Origin: Ustilago trichophora
Taxonomy: Eukaryota; Basidiomycota; Ustilaginomycetes; Ustilaginales; Ustilaginaceae
NCBI GenBank assembly: GCA_900323505.1
Contig: OOIN01000031.1
Span: 62,001 to 126,000, forward strand
Direction: 5' to 3'
Length of the DNA stretch: 64,000 bases
Under the pieces are notes generated by a model, which did no database searches, had not been told where the DNA came from, and was given only the letters and a program-made list of their open reading frames with translations. Shown here piece by piece: positions 50,978 to 64,000 of this stretch. A program made the translations under genes and the position numbers. Positions within the stretch are counted from its first letter, which is position 1. Each line of letters begins with the position of its first letter.

Positions 50978-52055
50978 TCACTTCTTCCACAAGCCCATCA
51001 GCTCCTTTTGAAGATCCCTCGCCCTCCTCTCCTTCTCCAAGCTCTGTGTGCTCCTCAGATGGCTGACAACGTCCCTCGTCTTGCCAAAGTACACCTCTTG
51101 CAGCTGGTTGCGCATCTTGGCCTCCATGTCTTCAATCATGCGGCCAACGTTGGAGACGTGCGAGACAAAGTCTGGCAGTGCGTAATCAGCTTCGGATTGT
51201 CGTGTGAGACTGCCTGCGATCTCGACGGTGCCGACTTTGGTGGAGGTAGGCTTGAGATCGGTGGGTTCCTCGGTGCCTCCGTCGCGACGAATGAGGCTGA
51301 GCATGACGGTCGAGGTGAGCTTATAGCTGGCACTAGCACCGCTGCCAGTGGAAGAGGACTTGGAGCCGCCGCTGGCTCGTTCTGTTGCTTCAAAGACGTG
51401 GATCGAATCCCAGGCGCCAGAGATGCCGTTGCCGCTGCCTTGACCGATGGCTGTCAGGTGAACAAAGAGGAGATGGTGAGACAGGATAGGAAAGTCAGTA
51501 TGCATTGTCGTGAGGGCAAGCTTGCTCTTCATTTCAGCAAGCAGCTGTCTCCAACTTACACTTCTTGAACAGAACCACACCGGCAAAAGTGGAGGGCGCA
51601 TGAGTACCACCCACCGTTGCACCTGGCAGCGAGCTCGGTTCGCTCTCCAGATCCCAGAGGTAGACGCTCGATAGCGCATTATCATAGTATAATTTTGCAT
51701 ATGTCTCAAAGGCATCGTTGGCCTTGAGCTCGAGCGACCTCAATGGCGCACTGGGCCGTGTGCCTAGCTCGCCATCTGCCGTGTCGTCAGCATCCGGAGT
51801 GATGGGAGGATGGTACGTGTCTGAGATCCACGATCTCCAGCTGTCACCATCCTTGTTGTAATCGCAGCAGAGAAACTCGCGCCCTGCGCCTTGCTTGGAT
51901 TCGTCGAGCTTGACTTTGAGCGGCTGATCGACGGACGAATAAAGGTCGTCGGCATAGGAAGGGATGAGCTTGACGATCGACTCGAGGTTCTGTTCTACTT
52001 TGGATGGCGGCAAACGACGCAACAAGTCCAGGGAGAGGTCGAGTGGGTCCGTCAT
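50978..52055 (-). CDS. CAP2: F-actin capping protein, beta subunit (two exons)
   Basis: Exons 52055-51560 and 51450-50978, with a 109-bp intron (GTAAGT...GACAG), encode 322 residues. The beta subunit pairs with alpha to cap actin-filament barbed ends in cortical patches. Family sequence is plain: LDLSLDLLRRLPPSKVEQNL at the N-terminus, SSVDQPLKV, FLCCDYNKDGDSWRSWISDT, NALSSVYLWDLE, then across the splice GAWDSIHVFE, SYKLTSTVMLSL, AGSLTRQSEADYALPDFVSH, VGRMIEDMEAKMRNQLQEVY and FGKTRDVVSHLRS. It exceeds the usual 270-290 residues because of Ser/Gly/Thr-rich inserts (about 127-157 and 184-230). The ATG at 52055 gives MTDPLDLS, a normal start. The C-terminal helix ends KELMGLWKK. Confidence 0.95.
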
Positions 52056-54861
<2,806 letters not shown>

Positions 54862-55980
54862 AAAAAAGTCGATGAAGATATCGGCTCTTGTACGAAGAAG
54901 AATCACTTGGCTTCTCAACAAGCTGTGTCGGCAGTGCTAGCTGCTCATCGCTGCCGACTGTGGCATATACCTCTTTCTATTGTCTTTTCTCGTTCCGGAT
55001 CAATTCTATATGCTGTACTTTCTCTCTTGTTTTGCTTTCAACTCGCAACCCATATATGCAACAACCAAAAACGCGCATGGCTGGATCACCACTGGCCGGA
55101 TAGCAACACTGCGAACCATGATCTTTAGCTCGTCCCCATTGTGTGTCAGAAGAAGCTTGCGTAGAAGTGAGAGAAGTCAATATGGATTAAATGCTCAATT
55201 TGAGGAACGATTTTCTCGAGCATTTTTCCAGGTTTGTGTGTGCAATTTAAAAAGAAAAAGAAAAAGAGCCACGCTGGCCCGCTTTCTCGCCTAAAATGGC
55301 CAACAATTTGCTGTCGAGGCTCGCTTGGGGGAAACAGAGCAGTCGTCTCAGTTCAAATACGCCCGCCCCTTTTCCGTCGCTCGTTTCTCTCTGCCTCGTC
55401 GCGTGTGCGCTCTGCGTCTCTCTTACACACACACACTTCTCTCCAAACACGCACACCCATTTACATACACACGCACGCCCCGCCCGCCCAACGACCACTA
55501 ATCAAACAACTCTCCCACGCACCAAGCACCTCTACTCTCCATCATCTACACCTTTGCGGATACAAGACCGCATCCCATCCTCACTCTGATTTCTGACTCT
55601 AGTCCGTCTTTACGATAGTCCTGCCTCTTCGCAATAACCAGCTAGCAGCAGATAGGTATTGGTCACCAGCCCGATCACACTAGTAAAACATCCCATTCTC
55701 GCACAATCGCTCGTTGACCCGCAGCAAATACGATATCTAGGCTCTGAACCATTTGGATCGCATATCATACCCATTACATTGCCAGCTGTTAGCACTCGAT
55801 ACCGATACCCTCTCGCACCTCCTCTCTAGCGCGGCAACATCCGCCTAAAGCACTCCAAGGCTTCCAATCAAGCGCTGTACTTTGCAACGGCCCCACAGTC
55901 TGGCCCACTCCCAACATCGAAATCGCCCTTCTTCTCTTGCCTTTTCTTCTCCATCACATATCTGTAACCACTTTCCAAAA
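54862..55980. other. Between MET17 and the ARF6-type gene
   Basis: About 1.1 kb. Short CA-rich repeats near 55424-55485 and an A/C/T-rich leader before 55981. No gene seen. Confidence 0.5.
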
Positions 55981-56529
55981 ATGGGTTCCTCACTAAGCCG
56001 AGCCATGGGCAAGATCTTTGGCAACAAAGAGATGCGCATTCTCATGCTGGGTCTCGACGCCGCTGGTAAAACCACCATCCTCTACAAGCTTAAACTCAAC
56101 CAATCCGTCACCACCATACCCACCGTTGGATTCAACGTCGAAACTGTTCAATACAAAAACGTCAAATTCAACGTATGGGACGTTGGAGGACAGGACAAAA
56201 TTCGACCCTTGTGGAGACACTACTACACGGGGACCCAGGGTCTAGTCTTTGTAGTAGACAGCCAGGACAGAGATCGAATCGACGAAGCGAGACAGGAATT
56301 ACACCGAATCATCGGAGATCGAGAGATGAGGGACTGTCTACTGCTGGTATTTGCAAACAAGCAGGATTTGCCAGGTGCAATGAGCCCCGCTGAAGTAACC
56401 GAGAAATTGGGCCTTCATAGGATGAGGGATAGAAGCTGGTTCGTTCACCCTTCATGCGCTACTAGTGGTGAAGGATTGTATGAAGGCTTGAGTTGGTTGT
56501 CTCAAAACGTGTCTTCTTCCAAGAGCTAG
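55981..56529 (+). CDS. ARF6: ARF6-type small GTPase
   Basis: A 182-residue intronless ARF GTPase, closest in sequence to ARF6, which acts at the plasma membrane in endocytic recycling and cortical actin organisation. Gly2 is available for N-myristoylation ([20 protein letters not shown]). The P-loop is GLDAAGKTT (24-32). Switch I has [16 protein letters not shown], switch [22 protein letters not shown], the base-recognition motif is NKQD, and the last loop is SCATSGEG. The FGNKEMRI and [13 protein letters not shown] stretches favour ARF6 over ARF1, which has different residues there. An internal ATG at codon 9 would also give a Gly at position 2, but the first ATG aligns better. In other fungi ARF6 homologues affect polarity and hyphal growth; here this is inference. 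Confidence 0.92.
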   Translation: MGSSLSRAMGKIFGNKEMRILMLGLDAAGKTTILYKLKLNQSVTTIPTVGFNVETVQYKNVKFNVWDVGGQDKIRPLWRHYYTGTQGLVFVVDSQDRDRIDEARQELHRIIGDREMRDCLLLVFANKQDLPGAMSPAEVTEKLGLHRMRDRSWFVHPSCATSGEGLYEGLSWLSQNVSSSKS

Positions 56530-56939
<410 letters not shown>

Positions 56940-59273
56940 TTAAGTACGACTAGATGATCCGCTTCCGCTACTGCTGCTGCTGCTGCTGGCAGTCCTACTG
57001 GCACCACTCAGCCCGGGTGTGTTGGCAGCACTGGTCGAACTGCTTGAAGAGGTAGACTCCCTCGCTGAACCTCCTGCGCGTAGACCCAACCAGTTCGCCC
57101 AGCCTTGCAAGCTGTAATCCGCAGCGGCGTTCCCATTGGCTCCGCTTGCAGCTGTGCTTCGACTATTATGTGCGGTATTGCGTCTCAACATGCGCTCGTA
57201 CTCTGCTTCCGACAGTCCGCCGCCATATCCGGAGCCGTAGGCGCCATATCCGCTCCCACCGAGATTGGGACTAGGGGTAGGCGAGGGATTGCTGTGGTTG
57301 AGCGGTTGGAGGAGGCCTCGATCGCTCAACATGCCAAGGACGGCGTTGGCCAATTGGTGGGTGCGACCGGAGCCACGGCGGGCTTGATGGTGCGATGCAG
57401 GAGTGCCGCCAAGTGCGCCGTGCTGGACAGCGGTGGCGTAGGAAGGGGGCGAGTTGGTGGATGTGGAGGAACCAGAAGCGGGAGGGGGCAGTGGCTCAGC
57501 CGGGGATGGAGGGGTGGTGGGGAAGTACGAATCGTCTGCCCCGGGGTGACCGTTGCCTCGTGTAGAGGCGTCCGAGAGCGAGTGCAGTGAAATGTCGAGA
57601 CGGTGCGGTGTAGGCGGGTTGGGAGGACTGCCATCCGAAGAGTCTTCGAGCTCCATGGGTCTGCTTGTGGGGCGGTGTGCATCGATCGCTGCTGCTTGAC
57701 CATTGGGGCGCAGTGATGAAGTTCGTGCAGGTGCTGGCGAGGATGTACTCTGATTGCTCGGCAAACGGTTGTGCGAACTCGAGGGCGAACGTTCATCATA
57801 CGGCGAAATGGGCGGAGGTGGCGACTCACTTCGAGGCATGCCCGGATTAGGAGCTGCCGATGAAGCTGCCTGCTGCGCGTCAGCCGAACTACCTTGCCCG
57901 CTCTCCATCAGGATCGTACCGCGTTCTTGACCGTACGCAGGTGGTGGCGCAAGGGTACCAACCATCGGCGCCAGACCCCACTTCTTGACGTTAGCTTCGA
58001 TAAAGACAAAGCCGGCCTGTCCGAGATTGACATGGATCTCACAAGCACCATCGGCACCCACAGTTGGGAACAAGTTGTAGCGGTTGAGACCAATGAAAGC
58101 ATCCTCCAGTCGCTTGCCGTTTCTTGTGAAGAAGACAGTTCCGGTGCGAGGGCGGTATCCAATACCAATCACGTCACCTTGGCCGTAAGCGGGACCGTAC
58201 GACTGAGCTGCAAAAGGATAGTTGTGGCATTTGAAGCCATCGCTGGAAAAGTAGCCGATCGAGTACTTGGACCAACCAGGAAGGCGGAACTGTGGATATG
58301 GCTTAGTGGTCAGGCCGACGGCAACGTTGGTCGAGTCGGGCTTGTTGAACATCTTGACCTCCCAGTAGTAGACCTCATTGATCTTGGGTAGCGGCAAGTT
58401 GCTCTGAACGCAAACACCGCCGCCCTCCTGAGGCGCCATACCCTCACCATCAGCGATGAAGGTGATCTCGGTTCTTGCCTCGACAAAGACGGAAGGGTTG
58501 CTCTCGTAGTCAGGGTCGAAGGACCATGCACTGACGCCCTTCTCCTGGATACTGAGGAACTGGCTGAGTGTGATGTCGGTGGATTGAGTGCCTGGTGGGT
58601 AAGCCAAGATCCAGTCCTTGGCACGGCGGTAACCACGCTGCACAGGTTCCTCTACAGTCTCGAGCCATCGCTGTTCGATGCCGTCCAGTCCACCGGTGCC
58701 TTCTAGTTGCTCCTCTCGACCGACGTCGAGCGGGCCATCGGAATCGGCAAGCGAGATACGGGCCCTGCGTCGCACGATGATGACGAGGATGATAAAGAGA
58801 AGAAGGAGGAAGAGCAAGGTTGAAAGCAAGATGAGCAGCGGCAGCAGCAGAGCAAGGGTATCATCTGCGGTGGGTGGACGCTGGTAGACGGGATCGTCTG
58901 GAATGCTGATAATGGCGAGCGGCTTGATGGTGGGGCTGGGATCCTGGGCACGACCAATGTTTTTGAGCTGTTGGTTGAACATGCGCTCGCCCGACATACC
59001 GAATGGACGCTTGAAGCGTGGCTTTGTGGCCGGAGGGACGGAATCCGAAAGGCCGTCTGCTTCGCGATCAGCATCCGCAAAAGTGAGGAGGGCGTCCATG
59101 TCGAGCACGGATTGACGGAACGCGTATCGACTATCCGAGGCGCCTATGATTTGAGATCTAGAAGAGGAAGAGAGTGTTGAATCTATTGATGATGCGGATG
59201 AAGATGCTACCGGAGAAGCCTTCTGGGCAATGCGAGCATTCTGCATGGTGTTAGCGTTGGGTCGACTAGGCAT
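56940..59273 (-). CDS. SSH4-like SPRY-domain Rsp5 adaptor
   Basis: A 777-residue single-exon protein. One membrane span lies at about 139-167 (LALLLPLLILLSTLLFLLLL), followed by RRRAR, then a SPRY domain at about 255-425 (YYWEVKMFNKPDSTNVAVGL, SIGYFSSDGFKCHNYPF, YGQGDVIGIGYRPRTGTVFF, TVGADGACEIHVNLG). Span plus SPRY plus PPxY is the plan of Ssh4/Ear1, endosomal-vacuolar membrane proteins that bring the ubiquitin ligase Rsp5 to cargo. PPxY motifs are PPAY at 444-447 and PPSY near 610. The N-terminal 120 residues and the C-terminal 330 are Ser/Pro/Gly-rich and disordered, so the protein is longer than yeast Ssh4. The last residues are Ser runs encoded by AGC/TCC repeats. Membrane position is inferred from the family. 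Confidence 0.87.
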   Translation of the reverse strand: MPSRPNANTMQNARIAQKASPVASSSASSIDSTLSSSSRSQIIGASDSRYAFRQSVLDMDALLTFADADREADGLSDSVPPATKPRFKRPFGMSGERMFNQQLKNIGRAQDPSPTIKPLAIISIPDDPVYQRPPTADDTLALLLPLLILLSTLLFLLLLFIILVIIVRRRARISLADSDGPLDVGREEQLEGTGGLDGIEQRWLETVEEPVQRGYRRAKDWILAYPPGTQSTDITLSQFLSIQEKGVSAWSFDPDYESNPSVFVEARTEITFIADGEGMAPQEGGGVCVQSNLPLPKINEVYYWEVKMFNKPDSTNVAVGLTTKPYPQFRLPGWSKYSIGYFSSDGFKCHNYPFAAQSYGPAYGQGDVIGIGYRPRTGTVFFTRNGKRLEDAFIGLNRYNLFPTVGADGACEIHVNLGQAGFVFIEANVKKWGLAPMVGTLAPPPAYGQERGTILMESGQGSSADAQQAASSAAPNPGMPRSESPPPPISPYDERSPSSSHNRLPSNQSTSSPAPARTSSLRPNGQAAAIDAHRPTSRPMELEDSSDGSPPNPPTPHRLDISLHSLSDASTRGNGHPGADDSYFPTTPPSPAEPLPPPASGSSTSTNSPPSYATAVQHGALGGTPASHHQARRGSGRTHQLANAVLGMLSDRGLLQPLNHSNPSPTPSPNLGGSGYGAYGSGYGGGLSEAEYERMLRRNTAHNSRSTAASGANGNAAADYSLQGWANWLGLRAGGSARESTSSSSSTSAANTPGLSGASRTASSSSSSSGSGSSSRT

Positions 59274-60716
59274 GTTGGTGAAGATGGATGTGCTGGCTGC
59301 TACAGACTAGCTGATGAAAAAGGTGCGAGCACCGCCATGCCCGAGTAACGAACGAGGCTTTGCGGGATGAAGCGAATGGATGTGGGGTAGCGACGATGCG
59401 ATGCCTTATCAAGTGTTTGGAGGCGAATGGAAGATGAGATAAGCAGCTTCGAGGCTGATGTTGCGGGTGGCTGGGAGCAAAGTGATGCAGCTCGGCAATG
59501 GATGGCGTGCGACCAAGTGAGGCAGCGCTGAAAAGGTGAATCAGATGCGATGGCAGTGTGGTTCTGAGGCAGAGGAAAGACGGTGATGGCAGTTGGCTAG
59601 ATGGTGATGAATATGCGATACCTATGGATGATGGCGAAGAGAGAGGTACAGTGGACGATGGGGAGAACGACGTCGTGAGATGCGTGGCTCGACTTGTCTA
59701 ATATGCAAAGCGAGAGTGAGAGGCTTGAGAGCAGTCTCAATCAATTCTCCCGCATCCTTGCCCAATTTGCGGCTCGATTTTGTGTTGCGATTTGGCGACT
59801 GTATTTCCAAAGAGAGGGGCACTGCAGTTGGGATACAGACTGTAATCAGTGCGGGGCAGCAAAATTTGGCTTGTAGAGAGCACTTTGTCGGCTGTGCTGC
59901 TCAGCCTCCATCTCGGCCTTTGACTCTGTGTCCTCCCGCTCGCACCGCTGCTTTTGCTTGATCAAGACAGACCCTGCACACATTATTGCACACGGCGGAA
60001 TGGATGAGAGTCCAAGATATTCGCGATTTCATTGCTCTGTTGTCTTGCGCCTGAATCCGTGCTGAAGACTCTCTTATGGCAGCTTCCTTATCCAGCTCTG
60101 ATCGAATGCAACGTTGCGTGGAAGCTGATCTGCAAAGGGCGACGACACTGACGCTTTCGGTCAATTTTTTGGTGCAAACGTGCTGACAGCCTGCATCCGC
60201 GTTGCAGCAAGCAAGCTCTTACAGGCACAGCCATTAAATTAACTATTCAAATCGCCACAAATCCTATCCCCGATCCCGAGAGGTTTTCATGGCTGTCTCT
60301 CACTGTCTCTCACTCTGCCTCTGCGCCCGAATTCCAGCTAACATAGGCCAAACTCGATGCGTGATCCTGACTCAGCAACCGTCCACCACCATCATCTTTC
60401 ATACTTGGACCCTCGATACTCCACCTCTCTCCAATAAGTTCGATTCCGAGTATCCACGACTTGCTCGCTCGACGATACTCAATAGTATCTGAATCTCTCC
60501 CACATCGCGCAGTGCAAGGCTTGCTCAACAGCCACCACTCGCACCTGCCACATTCCATCCACGCTCAACAACGTCAAGCCCATCGCGTCAAACTGGCTAC
60601 GCGTCAAGAAGCGCCAATCCTCCACTAAGTTATTTGACAGTGCCCAAGCACCCAAGCTCGAAACCACCGCAACACCTCCCCCAACCAAACCCGTCTTGCA
60701 TCCAAGCTCAGCCGAG
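59274..60716. other. Divergent upstream region, SSH4-like / bZIP
   Basis: About 1.4 kb, no recognised exon or RNA gene. C-rich leader sequence from about 60380 to 60716 precedes the bZIP start. Confidence 0.5.
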
Positions 60717-62317
60717 ATGGACGCAACCACCAAATCCGACAACCACCAACACCTGCAGGACGCCGATGCCGATTTCAATTGTAAGTGTCTGCTCCACCGA
60801 AGGCAGGTCTTTGGGTGACTGCGCATGACTAAGCCATCTACCGCCATGTCCCCTTTTTTTCTTCAACTAACACCAACTCTCTTCTTGATGATGAACGGAA
60901 ATAAACAGCTTCCGAGTATACGCATAGCAACCTTGACCCCTCCATCGGCGGCAATGACCAGCCTGCTTCTTCTGGCTCGCACGATGCAGCTGCTGCATCG
61001 CCAACCGAAGCCGCTGTTCACGATGCTAACCAGTCTCACGCTATGCAAGCCGTCATGCAGCTAGCCCAAGCAGCTTCCCAGCAGCAGCAGTATGATCAAC
61101 AGCACTCTTCCGCCAATGAAGAGCAGCACCAGCAACATGCTCATGTTGAGAATCCGGATATCCACCAACAAGCCCTTCCGTCTGATGAAAACGCAGAAAA
61201 GCGCGGTGAGAAACGCCGTGCATCGCACAGTACCACCACCAACCACACTGGGCGCACAGGTAGCAAGACTGCTCGGGGCCAGGAAGAGCAAGATGTAGCC
61301 ACTGCGGCTGCCGCCGCTGCCGCCGCCGCTGCTGAACACAACATTACCTTCCCCGAATCTTGGTCCGAGGGCAACATCCCTGCTGAATTCCAGAAGGCTT
61401 ACCAGCAACACCTTGCCCAAGCACAGGCTCACCTTTCCTCCTCATCCTCTCCGCAAACCCAACCATTTGACGACTCTCAATCTCAGACCCAATCCCAATC
61501 CCAATCCCAACCCCAGCCCCAGCCCCAACCCCAACCCCAACTTCTCCAACTCGCCACCACCTCCTCCACCTCAACACCATCGAAACCGACACGTCAACTC
61601 TCCACATCCAAACGCGCCGCTCAGAACCGCAACGCGCAACGAGCCTTCCGCGAGCGTCGCGAAAGGTACGTCAAAGTGCTCGAGTCCAGAGCTTCGCGCT
61701 TGGAATCGGCCATCCGCATCGCGACTGAATGCAAGCGACGTTATGGCGAAGCGCTGCAGACCATCGATGGGTTGCGACAGGATAACCATACGTTGAGGGT
61801 GGCACTGGCGGCGTTGAGTGGAAGTGGGATGGAAGGGGTTCAGCAGCCGCCGTCGGCGATGAAGGCAGATGAGTTGTTGGCGAATCTGCCCGATATTCCG
61901 CTGGTGACGACCGACGAGGAGGAGGCTGTGTTGGCCGGGGTGCAGGGGGTAGGGGTGGGGGGAGGAAGTGGAATCGGAGGTGGTGGAGGACAAAGTTTGG
62001 ACAGTTTGAGCGCGGTCGCCGCAGCTGCAGCCGCCGTCGTACAGGGCGACACCGCTACCGTAGAACCAAACAAAAGCTCCAGCGACCCCGCACCAGAGTC
62101 GCAACAGCAACAGCAACAGCAACACACCGAAACTCCACAGCAAACCCCACCCCCTCCCGTGACAAGCTCTGCTACAGACAACAAGCCCTCCACTCCCAGT
62201 CCTCCCACAACTGCGACAGCAACGTCGACAGCTACAGGCACAGGATCCGTGGCTCTGCCTCCTCCACCGACTAGCGCTGCTGTTTCGAGTGCAAATGGCG
62301 CCGCTGCTGCTCAGTAA
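60717..62317 (+). CDS. bZIP transcription factor, AP-1/YAP type (two exons)
   Basis: Exons 60717-60780 and 60909-62317, with a 128-bp intron (GTAAGT...AACAG), encode 490 residues. The basic region at about 254-275 reads SKRAAQNRNAQRAFRERRER; the NxxAQRxFR pattern marks fungal AP-1/YAP-like factors, which bind TTACTAA-type sites. It runs into a zipper-like helix (about 277-315: VKVLESRASRLESAIRIATE, then EALQTIDGLRQDNHTLRVAL). The rest is low complexity: Gln/His-rich at about 70-100, a poly-Ala run near 160, alternating Gln-Ser and Gln-Pro repeats at about 205-235, and Pro/Thr/Ala stretches at the C-terminus. No Cys-rich redox domain like that of Yap1 is visible, so a role in oxidative stress is not implied. 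It converges with the PHD gene, 189 bp between stops. Confidence 0.88.
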
Positions 62318-62386
62318 CTGTCTCGGTGTGTGGGTTAGTCTTGTGTTATTCCAATCAAGTCTCTCTTTTGCTTGCTTGCTTGCTGG

Positions 62387-62404
62387 CTCTCTCTCTCTCT
62401 CTCT
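62387..62404 (+). repeat. (CT)n microsatellite
   Basis: Nine CT units in the 3' flank between the bZIP and PHD genes, preceded by a short (TTGC)n run. Confidence 0.85.
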
Positions 62405-62506
62405 TGCGATGCTTTGTGTGTCTTTCGGGCTCGATGTGTGTGTTTTGTGCGTATGCATTGATCAAAAAGTTGTGTGTGTTTGTATTGCGATCGCAAGCAT
62501 CTTAGC

Positions 62507-64000
62507 TCAGGCAGGGATAACATCTTTATATCGAGTCTCCTTGCAGTAGTTGCAGCAGAACCGACTCTCCCCATTCCCGTGATTATCACTTGCATCCTTT
62601 CGCACTGGTGCTTCTGAAATCTCTTCTTTGACCTGTACGGCATCCGTTCCCGCAGACAGAGGCCACCAGTATGGAGAGAATCTGGTCTTGCATCCTCTAC
62701 AACACTTGATCTTGCCTGCTGCTGGTCCTGGTGAAGCTGTAAGTGATCTGTTCCCACCCAACGCCGGTGTAACTGCCGGTGAGGCTTGGATGGCAGTACC
62801 ATTGACCAGGCCTAGATTCGACATCAACAACGAGTCGTATCTCTTGGCCCTTCTCAATAGCGCATAACTCGTCTCCCCTACCAAGGTACCGACACTAGCC
62901 GCGGGGACGGAAAGGCTCTTGTTGGCCCTTACGAACATTTGCAAGCTGGTAAGGCCGGATTTGGGATCCACCTCTGCCAAGTCGTAAAGCTTTTTCGCCT
63001 TGGCTACTTCTTTATGCTCCTTACACCAGATTTGCGGGACCATGTGGCCTGTTTCGCCCTTGAACGTTAGGGTCGAGATGACTTCTCGACGTGTGCTTTT
63101 CACCGGGATAATTTCAAAGGCAAGGGTGAAGCCAGGTTGCTGGTTGTACGCGCAACTGACGTGGAATGTTTTGCGACACGACGGATCGGAGCATGTAACG
63201 CAAGCTCCTCGGGAAACTTTGCAAATGCAGCAGAGAGATTCGTAGCGCCACGTGGGGAGGTTGCCGCACGATTCGACCGTCTTGAGGCGGGTTGTGTCAG
63301 AGAAGACCACTTCGGGCATGAAGACGGAACAGAGGACGTGAACCCAGTTGTTGCATTCGGTTGGTTTGAAGGCGTCCAAGGCGCCAAGGGGGGCTTTGAT
63401 CACGTTGGCACCCAAGGCGTTGGCTCCTTCTTTCTTGACGCCATCCTCTCCAGCGGCAGCAGCAGCAGCGGCGGCGGCCGCGGCGGCGACAGCAGAAGCC
63501 TTGGGTCGACCCCTCGCCTTGCCCTCGCCTGTCCCAGCCGCAGCAGCAGCATATCTCGCCGAGTTGGCAGCGGCATCCTCCTGCGCAACGGGTGAGCATA
63601 GGATACACCTCGGCAAAAGTGCAGCTTCCTGTGTATGTTCATTGTTGCAAGGGCCGCAGAGCCACATATCCATATCGATCTCTTCATCCGTCAAACCGTA
63701 GCATCCCTGATGAACGCTGAGCGAACACTGCCTGCACTGCGCGAGCTTCTTTTTCGGCTCAATGCGCTTGCACATGACGCATTTGAGCGGCTCCGGTTTG
63801 GGCACCGGTGGAGGGGCGATGGGTGCTGGACTGGTGGCTGGGGTTGAGACTTTTCCATCGCGCGAGGTACGTGCGAGTTTCGAAGGCGGTGCAACGCCAA
63901 GGCCGTCGTCGGAAGCAGCCGAAGCGGCGGCCGCCGCCGCAGCCTTGTTGCGTGTGTTGACAGATACCAAATCCGGGTTGAAGGTCTCTGCAGCATACTT
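62507..64000 (-). CDS. SNT2-like PHD-finger protein, C-terminal part (cut by window edge)
   Basis: The frame is open to the right edge, giving 497 visible residues; no ATG starts it within the window. Beyond an Ala-rich linker, a PHD finger (CVMC...CRQCSLSVHQGCYGL ... MWLCGPCNN, visible residues about 74-118) is followed by an extended PHD module (about 131-340). The latter has CILC, an Ala-rich insert, NNWVHVLCSVFMPEVVFS, CCICKVSRGACVTC, CRKTFHVSCAYNQQPGFTLA and WCKEHKE. The C-terminus has a four-cysteine motif (CCRGCKTRFSPYWWPLS ... FCCNYCKETRY). PHD plus extended PHD is shared by Snt2, BRPF/Nto1 and Jade. The C-terminal GATA-like Cys4 and absence of a bromodomain favour an Snt2-type chromatin protein. 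N-terminal BAH, ELM2 or SANT parts would lie outside the window. Confidence 0.82.
   Translation of the reverse strand, partial: KYAAETFNPDLVSVNTRNKAAAAAAASAASDDGLGVAPPSKLARTSRDGKVSTPATSPAPIAPPPVPKPEPLKCVMCKRIEPKKKLAQCRQCSLSVHQGCYGLTDEEIDMDMWLCGPCNNEHTQEAALLPRCILCSPVAQEDAAANSARYAAAAAGTGEGKARGRPKASAVAAAAAAAAAAAAGEDGVKKEGANALGANVIKAPLGALDAFKPTECNNWVHVLCSVFMPEVVFSDTTRLKTVESCGNLPTWRYESLCCICKVSRGACVTCSDPSCRKTFHVSCAYNQQPGFTLAFEIIPVKSTRREVISTLTFKGETGHMVPQIWCKEHKEVAKAKKLYDLAEVDPKSGLTSLQMFVRANKSLSVPAASVGTLVGETSYALLRRAKRYDSLLMSNLGLVNGTAIQASPAVTPALGGNRSLTASPGPAAGKIKCCRGCKTRFSPYWWPLSAGTDAVQVKEEISEAPVRKDASDNHGNGESRFCCNYCKETRYKDVIPA

Overview
This is nuclear DNA from a fungus, most likely a smut-type basidiomycete (Ustilaginales or close). 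The basis is compact gene spacing, mostly intronless genes, a few short GTAAGT/GTACGT...YAG introns, very Ser/Ala/Pro-rich proteins, and gene versions with basidiomycete features (a C-terminal BTB domain in a huge disordered protein, a long SSH4-type SPRY protein, an SNT2-type PHD protein). I cannot name the species from the sequence alone. Both edges cut through genes.

Left part (1-11 kb): the 3' end of an unrecognised protein gene, then a complete 1,688-bp Tc1/mariner-type transposon with perfect 21-bp ends, TA target duplications and an open DD34E transposase. Next come a tiny three-exon COX14-like gene, a mitochondrial DUF3429 membrane protein, VTC1 (polyphosphate polymerase complex) and a small free-standing response-regulator receiver protein. 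A stretch of about 9.8 kb without any convincing gene follows (10.8-20.6 kb), unusual against the rest of the window.

Middle (20-44 kb): a 965-residue protein with two weak PAS-like regions, an intron-containing tRNA-Tyr(GUA), the giant AAA/VWA protein VWA8, a BTB-domain protein, a short-chain dehydrogenase, a small single-pass membrane protein divergent from a mitochondrial FAD/folate-type carrier, a dimeric alpha/beta-barrel protein divergent from an intradiol (hydroxyquinol-type) dioxygenase, and the U1 snRNP A-type RNA-binding protein.

Right part (44-64 kb): UDP-glucose pyrophosphorylase (four exons), an N-terminally anchored acidic protein with a possible Atg8-interacting motif, the F-actin capping protein beta subunit, O-acetylhomoserine sulfhydrylase, an ARF6-type GTPase, a 99-base homopolymer T tract, an SSH4-like Rsp5 adaptor with PPxY motifs, a YAP/AP-1-type bZIP factor, and the C-terminal part of an SNT2-like PHD protein running off the edge.

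Most genes are independent housekeeping loci and do not form one pathway. Exon structures were worked out by hand from splice consensus and reading phase plus recognisable family sequence. No single clearly new system stands out. The best leads are the intact transposon, the free-standing receiver protein beside the gene desert, the anchored acidic protein with the AIM-like motif, and a recurrent palindrome of the form TGTACAGTACTGTACA.
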